From Lenzites betulinus (Eukaryota; Basidiomycota; Agaricomycetes; Polyporales; Polyporaceae): a DNA stretch of 64,000 bases. Under the pieces are notes generated by a model, which searched no databases, was not told the DNA's origin, and was given only the letters and a program-made list of their open reading frames with translations. The DNA is taken from positions 434,001-498,000 of the forward strand of contig JABYQU010000015.1 of assembly GCA_022264855.1 (NCBI GenBank), written 5' to 3'. The position numbers and the translations under genes are program-made. Shown piece by piece: positions 23,017 through 32,246 of this stretch (positions are counted from its first letter, which is position 1; every line of letters begins with the position of its first letter).

Positions 23017-24236
23017 ATGACGATGCTGCGTTCCCTTTCCTCCAGTTCTCGCGCTGTCTGTCGTCAACGTATTCAGACGAGTCTCTCGCGGAGCCTACGT
23101 CTCAGGAATGTGTCAACCCAATCTACAAGTGTCTCCTCGAAGGCGGGCGCGACGACGCTGCTACTTGGCCTAGGTTCTGGTGCAATCGTAGCATCCTACT
23201 TCCTCTGGCCGGATTCTTCTCGCGCTGCTCCTACCAAGCAGGATGCGCTCCTGTCTCCGACACATTTTACTCCTGTGGAAGTGACCACAACCGAACATTG
23301 TCCTGACCCAAATACGCGTCTCATGACGTTAACCGTACCGCGGCAAGCCATACCCGCCCTCGACCAAACTGCCTTCCAACCTATCTGGTCCATATACATT
23401 AAGGATGATGACATCCAAGTAGAGAGGGCCTTCACTCCGCTAGAGGGCATTGATAATGAAGGCAGGATGAAGTTTTGGATCAAGCGATACGAGCGTGGAG
23501 AAGTAGGTCGATGGCTACATGCGAAGAAGCCGGGGGACAAGATCGAAATTCGCGGCCCGCTGAAGACCTGGCCATGGCAAGATGGCGAATGGGATGAGGT
23601 TATTATGGTGCGCACCTTTGCACAACAGTTGCTGCGTTGGCGTTATAATAGCGTCTAGATATCAGGTGGTACCGGTATCACGCCTTTCTACCAGCTGATC
23701 CATAAGGAGCTGCTGAGCCGACCGTCCCCGGATTGCAAGACGCGTTTCACCCTGCTGCACTCCTCCCGTCGGCCGACGGAGCTACCGCCGTCTGAGATAC
23801 TACGGCCGCTTGTGGCCTACTCACAGGCCCACCCGGACAGACTAAACTTGTCGCTCTTCGTGGATTCGCCTGATGGGCCATCGCATCCGGCCGTGCCTTC
23901 GTCTTCGCTCACCGTGGGTCGTATCGGGAAGACTGCCATTGAGGGCGCGATAGGCGGGGGCACAGGGAGGTGGTGGCGGCTCGGGGGTCTGCTCGGCGCG
24001 TCCTCGAACACACGGGCGCAGGAACACGGACACGGAAAGAAGGTTATGTTCCTGGTGTGTGGACCGGATCCGTACGTCACACATTTAGACGCGTAAACGT
24101 GGAAGGCTTACAGTCCATCTCGGTCAGAATGCTCGCGTCCATTGCAGGTCCATTTGGCCGGAACTTCTCACAGGGCGACGTGGGTGGGGCGCTTGGAGAG
24201 CTCGGGTACGACAGGGAGTCGGTCTGGAAGCTGTAA
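23017..24236 (+). CDS. Mitochondrial cytochrome b5 reductase-like FAD/NAD(P) oxidoreductase
   Basis: Three exons (introns 23608-23658 and 24072-24127) give exactly 370 residues. The N-terminal 45 residues are rich in Ser/Arg and lack acidic residues, as in a mitochondrial presequence. One membrane segment follows (TTLLLGLGSGAIVASYFLW). The FAD half carries RAFTPL, in place of the classic RxYTPL, and GDKIEIRGPL. The NAD(P) half shows MISGGTGITPFYQLI and a C-terminal CGPDPM loop, restored by splicing. Such proteins pass electrons from NADH to cytochrome b5 or related acceptors. The Phe in RAFTPL and a short glycine-rich insert before VMFLVCGPDP differ from typical Mcr1, so it may be an Aim33-like paralogue. 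Confidence 0.75.
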
Positions 24237-24668
24237 CAGAATCATTGGGGCGCGATGCCAGCTTGGGGTACGAGCGGCCGTATGATGCTGGGCACCGCTT
24301 TAATGTCTATACCGCGGTCGAGAGCGCAAGCAGAGCGACCTGGAGGCTAAATGGTGCTTAAATGCGCTGGACGAGTCTGACGATCCGACCAGAAATGAGC
24401 GGGATGTGAGTGGACGTCCCCACACCGGAACGCGGGCCGGGGGAGGAAAAGTGACATGACTCCAGTTTGTGACGCGATGAGATCAAAATGACTTGAGCGT
24501 GAAAACGGGCGCCTGCGGGATTTACTAAGACTCCCTCTTCTCCGCCACACGGAAAATCCTCATCTAAGCAACTCGGGCTGTTTCTTTCTTATTCAGCCAT
24601 CGAGCACATCGTCCCCTCCAGACGTCCCCCACACACTCTCGCAGCGCCCCCTGCATAGCCCACGCGCA
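24237..24668. other. Intergenic region upstream of DRE2
   Basis: 432 bases between the reductase stop and the DRE2 ATG. It ends in a pyrimidine-rich leader just before 24669. No TATA box or exon was recognised. Confidence 0.4.
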
Positions 24669-25738
24669 ATGGCACCATCTGCTGTGTTCTACTCGCCGCC
24701 AGTCCAGGCACAGACCCAGGAGAAGCCTCTCGCAGCTGCCGTCCCAGTGAAGGGCCCTGCGCTCGCTATCGGATCCCCTGCAACCGCGCAGGATGGCAAA
24801 TACCAGTCCTTGATTACGTCGCTCGAGCATTCACGGTCGGTCGAGAGACAAATGGTCGACAGACTGTTGGACGGAGGTACGTGCTCCAGCCCCGCTCCAT
24901 CCTGACTGTGTTAACGCCCCGGCGTTTTCCATCAGCTACTACGCTCCCGCCATCCTCCTTTGCATCTATCCATGTCTCTCTGTCTGCATCCGAGTACGAT
25001 GTGCTCGCCCCAAGGATGTCTCAGCTCCTTGCCCAGCTCCTGGGAGGCCTGGAACCCCTGGGAACGCTCCACATCCTGAACCTCGGCTCCGCACTCCCCA
25101 ACCTCCCCTCCGAGCTCACCCTCTCAGGCTTCGTCGTCCTCAGCGCAAACTCGGAGGGCGCCCTGATCGCCCAAAAGCCCGCGCACTCCGCCGCTGCGTC
25201 CCTCTCCCTCAAAAGCGCGGCGCTCCCTCTGCGTAAGAAAGTGGACCCGGACCGGAAGGCCTCAAAGAAGGCGCTGTGGACCCTTAGCGCCCCCTCGACG
25301 CCCTCCATCGACGCCGAGAGCCTGCTGACCGCCGCGGACCGCGAGCGGCCAGCAGTGTGTGAGCCCGCGGTGCGGGGCGCCGCGCGGCGGAAGAAGGCGT
25401 GCAAGAACTGCACGTGCGGGCTGGCGGAGCTCGAGGCGGAGGAGCTCGCGCAGAGCAAGGTCGTGATGCTCGACGGCGCGGTGGACGGTCAGGCGACGGA
25501 GGTGTCGCAGGCCGAGAAGGAGCGCATGATCGCGGCGACCGCTGCGGCGCCCAAGGCGACGAGCAGCTGTGGGAACTGCTATCTGGGCGATGCGTTCAGG
25601 TGTTCGAGCTGCCCTTACAGAGGTACGTCGAGCATCCCTGTGCGATTGGAGCTACGCGCTCACGGCGCACGTCCAGGTCTCCCCGCATTCAAGCCGGGCG
25701 AGAAGGTGGAGATTGACTTTTCGATGGACGATATCTAA
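24669..25738 (+). CDS. DRE2: Dre2/anamorsin, cytosolic iron-sulfur assembly protein
   Basis: Three exons (introns 24877-24935 and 25623-25676) give exactly 318 residues. A degenerate methyltransferase-like N-domain is joined by a charged linker to the CIAPIN1 domain. Both iron-sulfur motifs are present: the CX2CXC part in [13 protein letters not shown], with an upstream cysteine in [11 protein letters not shown], and the twin CX2C in [20 protein letters not shown]. The end is [20 protein letters not shown], almost invariant in the family. Dre2 takes electrons from the flavoprotein Tah18 to start cytosolic Fe-S cluster assembly and also serves ribonucleotide reductase cofactor formation. The 54-base second intron is stop-free and a multiple of three. 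Confidence 0.95.
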
Positions 25739-26080
25739 TCTATTATACCCGCCGCCTGGGGACTATTAATGCGTGTGGTCGCGGCTGGCCGGCTGCTCCG
25801 ACTCCCTGATTCGTGTGCATAGATGAACCAAGTGTTGTAGTAGCATTTCTGTACCCTCATGTAAAAACGTTCAATCTAGCCGCATCTTCGGATGACCTCT
25901 GCGTCTTCGAAAATATCAATGACGGAATCTGCAGGTGATCTACACTGCTTTGATATATATCCAAGCAATATCCAAGCTTGTGAAGCAACGGAATTTTATT
26001 TTACATCTGCTTCAACCTGCGCGTGTGGCCGAGCGCGTCGACGTCAGAAGCGCCCATATACTTTTCCCTCTCCATCCACC
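25739..26080. other. Intergenic region between DRE2 and BCD1
   Basis: 342 bases, tandem genes. A short AT-rich patch lies at 25900-26010, just before the BCD1 start. No exon was seen. Confidence 0.4.
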
Positions 26081-27599
26081 ATGGCCACCCCCGAGCCCCT
26101 CAACCCACCCGGCCCCCAAGATGCAGAAAGCTCCTCATCCACCACCGCCGCCGCCCAACCACCATCCCCACCATGCGCCATCTGCCACGCAGACGCGGCG
26201 AAATACACCTGCCCGCGATGCGCCGTGCGCACCTGCTCGCTCGCCTGCTCCACCGCGCACAAGACGCACGGCGCGGGCTGCTCCGGGGTGCGCGACAAGG
26301 CGGCGTACGTGCCCATGAACCAGTACGGGTACATGGCGCTCATGAACGACTACACCTTCCTCGAGGAGATGGGGCGCAAGGTCGGGGACTGGGGCCGCGA
26401 GATCGTGCAGGGCGGGTACATGGCTGGCGCGGGCGACCGCGGTGCTCGCGGAGGAGGGCGTGGGGGGAGAGGAAGGGGGCGCGGGCGCGGGGCGGCGCAT
26501 GCGGGGCGGCCGGCGTCGAAGAGGGACGTGCTCAAGCTGCAGCTCGACTTCCGGGACATCGAGCTCGAGCTGCTCCCGAACGGGATGGAGCGCCGCACGC
26601 TCAACCAGTCGACGTGGGACTTCAAGTACGCCCCCGCTCTCCCTGTGTCATATGCGTACGCGGTAGTGACAGCCGTAATATATTTTTGTTTGCTCTATGT
26701 GCGCGTGCAGAAACAAAACGGCGCTGCTCACGGTCGAGTTCAAGTTCCACCCGCCGCGGAACCTGCTCGCGCCGCCCTCGCAGCCGCCCGAGCCGCCGTT
26801 CTCGCTGCTCACGCACCGCAACACGCTTGAGGCGACGCTCCTCGGCGCGCTGCGCGCGCACGTGTCCGAGCGGAGCAGGTCGAAGAAGGACAAGACGCCG
26901 CCGGCGTGGGTGCAGGGCCTCGTCCTGCCCGACGCGGACGTGCCGGACGCGTTCGCGCCGCCGCTGTGCGTGATGAGCACCCCGCTCGACCCGCTCGCGT
27001 CTCTGAGCAGCCACGCCTCCATCCCGCAACCCGGACGCCTCCTCCGCACCGCGTACTACAAGCTGGACCACTCGAAGCCGTTAGGGGCGCTGCTGAAGCA
27101 CAAGCACTTTGTTGAGTTCCCGACGATCGAGGTATGGGAGGAGGACGCGTTCCAGGGCACCATCGTCGACGAGCGGGGAGCTATAGTTCATGGGGACTAC
27201 GAGGAGCCACTGCCAAAACGGCGCAAGCTGAACGCACGACAAGCGAAGAAGGCGATGAACGGGCTCCTGGGCGGGTACGGGAGCGACGAAGCGGAGGAGG
27301 GCGCGGAAGAGGAGCGCAACGTGATGAATCTGCTGGGCGGGTATGCCGACAGCGGGGACGAGGGAAACGACGGTGGGGAGGACGATTGGGGGGATGAGGA
27401 TGCCGAAGGAGAAACGGACGAGGAGTACGAGGCTGAAGAGAGCCCGGAGGTGCTCGCCGCGATGCTTCAAAAGCTCCGCGACGCAGGCGCGTTGCGGGAC
27501 CCTGTACTGGATAGCAATTTGGCGGGACATGGCGTCGCAGATGAAGACCAAGTGGATTGGGGAGACTCGGGTGGGGAAGAGGAAGACGGAGGGACATAG
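26081..27599 (+). CDS. BCD1: Box C/D snoRNA assembly factor Bcd1 (HIT-type zinc finger)
   Basis: Two exons (intron 26626-26710) give exactly 477 residues. Residues 31-70 form the zf-HIT finger: PPCAICHADAAKYTCPRCAV, then CSLACSTAHKTHGAGCSG, with eight Cys/His ligands. Next come a conserved YGYMALMNDYTFLEEMGRKV segment, a glycine/arginine-rich (RGG-type) insert, the region FRDIELELLPNGMERRTLNQ, and KTALLTVEFKFHP. The C-terminal 150 residues are acidic with repeated LLGGYGSDE/LLGGYADSGDE units. Bcd1 controls early box C/D snoRNP assembly in the nucleus. The gene lies tail-to-tail with MED18, only 45 bases apart. Confidence 0.88.
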
Positions 27600-27644
27600 C
27601 AGTATTAGGCCGCTTTAATACATTATGCCTCGCGGGATGTGTAT

Positions 27645-28508
27645 TCAGACATCTTGCCGTCGGAGGTCGAGCAGGCCCTTCATGAGCAGCTGCACCTCGA
27701 GAACGGCATCCAACGATTGGCTGAGAGGTGTTTCCTGGGTATTCCTCACCGGAGCAGCGGTCTTCACCTCCACTTCCCATAGCGTATCTACGTGCGCCGG
27801 GATGATTTTCCCTGTCTTCGGGTCCGCCTTGCGAACGACGTATGTCAGAAAGGCATCCTATAAGCAACATAGGATACACAACTTACATGCTCTTGCTGGA
27901 ACATCTGTATCACGAGCGTTCCTCGTCTAAAGACGTACCCTTTCTTGTAGATCTGCGAGCGTCGTCTGCATGCGCATCTTCAGCAACACAACACCTCGCT
28001 GCCATACAGGATAACCTACACGTATCCCAGCGCAGACGCGAACTCCAACGCCTCGCCGACAACCTGGCACGTCGCCCACGGACGCACCGTCGCCTCCGGA
28101 TGCACGCGCACCGACTCGGGCTTCAAATACGAGTACAGCAACCTTCACGCGCTCGTCAGTCTCACATACCCAGAACACCGTACACGCTTAATGGATACCA
28201 ACCAGTTCGAGTCCGGCCCAATCAGCTCCTTGCGCGCACGCAGGAGCACGGGCTCCGTGCCCGCGTCGCGCTGCTGCTGCGCGTCGAACGGCTCGAACAC
28301 GATCTCGCGCGCGTGCATCTTGTGCGCCGACTCGCTGTGCAGCGTGAACCGGTTCAGGATCGCTGCAGTAAGAATCGGTATGTGGTCAGCGCTTTGAGTT
28401 CGTATGCACGCGCGCGGGGCGGACGAGCGGGCAGGAGGGATGGGTACCTGGTAGGTCTTGCGGGAAGAACTCCCCGAAGAGCGCGACTTCGTATGCGTGG
28501 GATGTCAT
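27645..28508 (-). CDS. MED18: Mediator complex subunit 18 (Med18/Srb5)
   Basis: Five exons (introns 28363-28447, 28143-28202, 27953-28021, 27858-27886) sum to exactly 206 residues, so the model is frame-consistent. Landmarks are YEVALFGEFFPQDLPAILNR, FTLHSESAHKMHAREIVFEP, VLLRARKELIGPDSNWLLYS, YKKGYVFRRGTLVIQMFQQE, and a C-terminal strand-rich half ending LLMKGLLDLRRQDV. This is the Med18 beta-barrel pattern. Med18 binds Med20 in the Mediator head and affects initiation and termination by RNA polymerase II. The last intron is only 29 bases; without splicing it the frame stops within a few codons. Confidence 0.85.
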
Positions 28509-28920
28509 CTCGAGATTATATACGGTATGCTTTGTATCTCTAGTTCTGTTCGTGCACCTTTGAGAGGTGGTGGTGAAGTATCGAGGCGCGTCGATTCAGC
28601 CACAACTTTAAAGTTTAACGGGGCGTGTACATGTGTAGGCGCCGGGCGGCGAGCCTAGTACTTATGCACGCAAACGCACAGCTCAAGTTTGGTATATGAT
28701 TTCAATGCAGAACGACAGCGATACAAAGCGGTGATACTGATTTCACCAATCAAAGTAGTAGTAGTAAAGGTAAGAAGTAGGTACAGGAGAAAGGGACTAG
28801 GAATAAGGACATAGCATGAATCGACCAAAGGCGTCCTCGTCGACCACCTGCTCCTCACGTACAACACGCTCCCAAGAGCCCCATCGCGTCGTGAACCGTC
28901 GTCACCATCCAATCGTACAC
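28509..28920. other. Intergenic region between the forkhead gene and MED18
   Basis: 412 bases between the forkhead stop codon and the MED18 start, both on the minus strand. A short GTA/TAG-rich patch lies at 28750-28780. No exon was recognised. Confidence 0.4.
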
Positions 28921-30177
28921 CTACTGGTCTGGCATGGGGACCGGCACAGGCACCTCGCCCGGGTTCGGCGGCTGCCCGGGTATAGCATGCGGCGGCGGGG
29001 GCGGGGGCGCCGCCATATTCGGCACAGGCTCGCCGGGGTTCATCGGCGGCGCCATCATCGCGCTGCGCACGCGGAACAGCATGATGCGGTACCACTCCTG
29101 GTCCGCGCCCTGCTTCTCCTGCTCCTCGGTGAGCTGCGTGAGCTGCAGCAGCTCCTTGCGCCACTGCGCGTGCCAGTTCACGTGTCCGTGCTCGTCGAGC
29201 TCGAACTGCTCGTCCGGCCGAAAGAGGGGCGGGATCACGGGCGGGAAGGCGGGGTCGAAGCTGTATGGCGAGCTGGGTGGACTGAGTGGATGTCGCGCTG
29301 CCGCCGCGGGGGACACGTACCTCGGATAGGGCCCGGGGGGGAAGGGCGGTCGGCTGGGGCCTGCCTCGCCAGGCTGGATGGGGGGAGGGGCGTATGGGCT
29401 GTTGGGGTCGAAGGGCGGTGCCGGGCCTGCGCCTGGGTGGTAGTCGACGTCCTGGTGTTCTAGAGGGGGCGAGCCCTTGCCCGCGTTCTTGCCCTTCTTC
29501 TTACGTACACGATGTACTCCCGTTCGAGGGTCGACGTTGTCGTTGACGGTCCAATATGAACCTTTCCCGCGGTCTGTGAGGGGTCTGGGCACTTTCTCGA
29601 AGCATGGATTGAGAGAGAGGTTGTGCCGGACAGAGTTCTATGACGCCATCCCGGTCAACACTTATACTCATGGAAAATAAACGAAGGGGGTTTGGGAGGA
29701 AGGGAGTGACGTATTCGTACGAGAAATGCTGGCTAGACTGGGAAAAGAGGCTTACTTTCCATCCTGGAGGCGCCGTTCGGAAGTAGGGAAACTTGGAGGG
29801 TGTTAGTGTAACTTACTCAAACGTGGCCAAACAAACCACGCACCCTGGATTCAATCGCATAGTAGATATCTTCCAGCAGCAGCTTCTGGTTTGGTGAGCC
29901 TTTTATCGCATACCTACGCGTATAATAGTCTCGTAAGCTGCCATACGTCTATACTCGGTTTGCGACCAAAAACACACCGAATCAACGTAGAGTAAGGATA
30001 AAACGGCTTGCTACCCGGAGGACCGTCTCGAAGGGAGTCGAGATTGATTGGTAGACCGCCAGAAAGGTCTGTCGCAGTTGTCGTTGTGTCCGAGTAATAG
30101 TTTACAGGCTGAGGTGTTTGCTGCGGCGGGTTATGCATCATTTCCTGAGGCATGACACTCAAAGGGTGGTCTGCCAT
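28921..30177 (-). CDS. Forkhead (winged helix) transcription factor
   Basis: Four exons (introns 29914-29977, 29792-29843, 29638-29755) give exactly 340 residues. The winged-helix domain spans about residues 40-140 and is split by all three introns: [66 protein letters not shown] and [10 protein letters not shown]. The NSVRHNLS recognition helix is the hallmark of the family. A lysine/arginine patch (RVRKKKGK) may be a nuclear localisation signal. The rest is proline-rich and disordered with a PPPPPP tail. Likely a nuclear regulator of the cell cycle or development. Its subfamily is not certain, and a further 5' exon may exist upstream of 30177. Confidence 0.88.
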
Positions 30178-31323
30178 AGCGATACGAGCCACTTCCTCAG
30201 CAATCTGACAAGAAGAGGACAGAGGACGAGAGACCGGCAATGAAGAAGTCGGGGAGGGTACAATGGCGTTGTAGAGAGCAAGCGCGGCGACGGCAAGCTC
30301 TGGGCAAGTCGAACGTGCTTATGTCAGCAGCTTCCCAACGCCGCTCGGGCCAGGTCCGAGGCCCACGGACGCCCTGTGCTCGCTGCGAAATGCAGCATGC
30401 GCGAGCTCGACGACGACGTTCAGCATTTCGTGGATGGTGGTGGGCGGGAGACAGGCGGCGCGTTGTTTGTGTATCTCAGCCACGACTCAAACACCTTCAT
30501 ACAACGTCCAAATTCTCGAAAACCAGAGAAAACAAATTTGCTCCGGGCAAGCAGAGGAACACACGTACAAACGACCCAAAACCGGGCCATCGCGTCGACC
30601 CGTCTTTCTCCCCCATGTGCTCGCAGGGGGTCAGTGTGCTCGAGCTACGGACATTGCATATACGACGCTGGACAGGGAGTAGATGGAGATATATTCTGGA
30701 AGCGCTACTAGTAGCCATTTCACTGCGGTGGGAGTTCTATGAACCAGGCTCACATGACGAGCAACTGAACAGCTGAGGCTGGCTCCAGACTCGCCAACTC
30801 GAGTAGAGAGCACTCTGGCCGAGATACCTCACGTTCTCTTCGATAGCAGGTTATAAGTACCTGCGTGAGACTGGAACCCTGTCTTTGAACCCCCAACTTG
30901 AAGGGATTGGTAGTGTTGGGAACTTCCGAAGTCCTTCAAGCTTCAAATCCGAACACTTCGCAGCGGGGACACAATTGCAAAGCGTGCTCACCTCCACGGA
31001 GGGAGGCAGCGTCGTTCGTGTATACCGTAGACTCCACCAGTGAGTAGTAAGAGCGAGATACGCTGATGCATGAGCTAACAAGTCTGCTTATTTGCTCACC
31101 TGCTGGAGTCGTTCATGTTGCCGCGCGTCTTCAGAACAAGCTCGGTACTATTCCCGGACGAGTCCCACACCGCGTGGCCGTCGTCGTGGAGAGCGTCGCA
31201 GTAGCTTCGAGGGCGGCTTCGGACGAGAGATCCGCTGGGATCCGAGGGCGCTGATATCCCGGAAGGGCGTGATGACGTCATCAGCGAGGAAAGAGGGCGG
31301 CTCGCGCGTCGGGACGGCAAGCG
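30178..31323. other. Divergent promoter region, forkhead gene and Tim17-like gene
   Basis: 1.15 kb between two divergent starts. A 179-codon open frame on the plus strand from 30240 is basic and has no recognisable domain, so it was not called. A CRE-type palindrome lies at the right end. The left end may carry an untranslated forkhead exon. Confidence 0.4.
31271..31282. promoter_or_regulatory. CRE-type palindrome GATGACGTCATC
   Basis: A perfect 12-base palindrome centred on TGACGTCA, 42 bases upstream of the ATG at 31324. It matches the binding core of Atf1/CREB-type bZIP proteins. The site is so near the start codon that it may fall in the leader; function is inferred. Confidence 0.45.
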
Positions 31324-32000
31324 ATGTCCTCGACCGAGCACGACGATGAGCTGCTGTCCGCCGTCCGCATAGACATCCCCGAGCGGTTCTACCTCCTCCC
31401 TGGCGCGGCTCTTATCGTAGGCACGACGATTGGGCTCTACCGCGGGTCCAGAACGGCGTCCCTGCGCTTCTTGGCAGAGAATGCACACCGCACGCCTAAG
31501 ACGGTCCGTGGCTGGTACCTGTACAACAAGACGAAGAACTACCGGGTCCTGCTCGGCGGGCTCAAGGGGGCCGGGGCGGATGCGACAAAACTGGGGCTGA
31601 CCGCCGCTGGCTGGGTGTTCCTTGAGGAAGCCTGCACGCGGCTCGGCCTGGACGACGGGCGGGAGGTGGCGGCGGGCCTGGGCACGGGCACGCTCTTTGG
31701 CGCAGTGTGTGAGTGCTCGCCGCTGTTTGTTGCGCGCGTGCAGACGGGATGCTTATGGGACGGGCGGATGCAGATCGCCTGCCGTGGAAGGCAATTCGGC
31801 GCACGGCCGGATTGGGGGTTGTGATCGGGGGCACGCTCAGCGCGCTGCGGTGGAGCAGGGAATATCTGAGGGAACAGGGCGCCGTGCGCGCGCGCGAGCT
31901 CGAGCTCGCCGCGGCCGACGGGCGCGCGGAGGTGGTGGGGGACGTGCAGGCGGCGGCGGAGACGGTGGCGGGGACGCGGACGCGGCCGAAGACAGCGTAG
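31324..32000 (+). CDS. Small glycine-rich membrane protein, possibly Tim17/22/23-like (mitochondrial)
   Basis: Two exons (intron 31709-31773) give exactly 203 residues. Hydrophobic glycine-rich segments lie at RFYLLPGAALIVGTTIGLYR (about residues 21-40), TKLGLTAAGWVFLEEAC, AAGLGTGTLFGAVYRLP and TAGLGVVIGGTLSALRW. Their spacing with GxxxG-like motifs recalls Tim17/Tim22/Tim23-type inner-membrane proteins. A basic loop (RTPKTVRGWYLYNKTKNYR) separates the first two, and the C-terminus is charged and helical. I do not recognise it as a named protein. A mitochondrial membrane role is inference from the pattern only. Confidence 0.55.
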
Positions 32001-32246
32001 TCCGTATGTTATGTTGTCTGGGAAAGCGCTAGAAATGGACAGTATTGGAATAGCGAGGCGGTGTGGAGCGGCGCGGGAGAGGGGACGGATATTGTAAGGG
32101 GGGCTTATGATCAACGAAGCGGACCAGATGGCGAGGACGGGATCCATCGACATCTCTATCTCGTCCGCGCATCCTCTATCGTCTTTCTATCGCACCTTCG
32201 CCCTCTCGCCCGCCGTCCCTCGCTGCCCGCTGCGAACCTGCCCAGC

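Noticed and set aside
26028..26060. GTGGCCGAGCG resembling the 5' part of a Ser/Leu tRNA.
   Set aside because: No matching T-arm downstream, and the BCD1 start codon follows at once.
30240..30776. 179-codon plus-strand frame in the forkhead/Tim17-like promoter region.
   Set aside because: Basic, Trp/Arg-rich composition, no recognisable motif, and no supporting splice structure. Treated as antisense noise to a possible forkhead leader.
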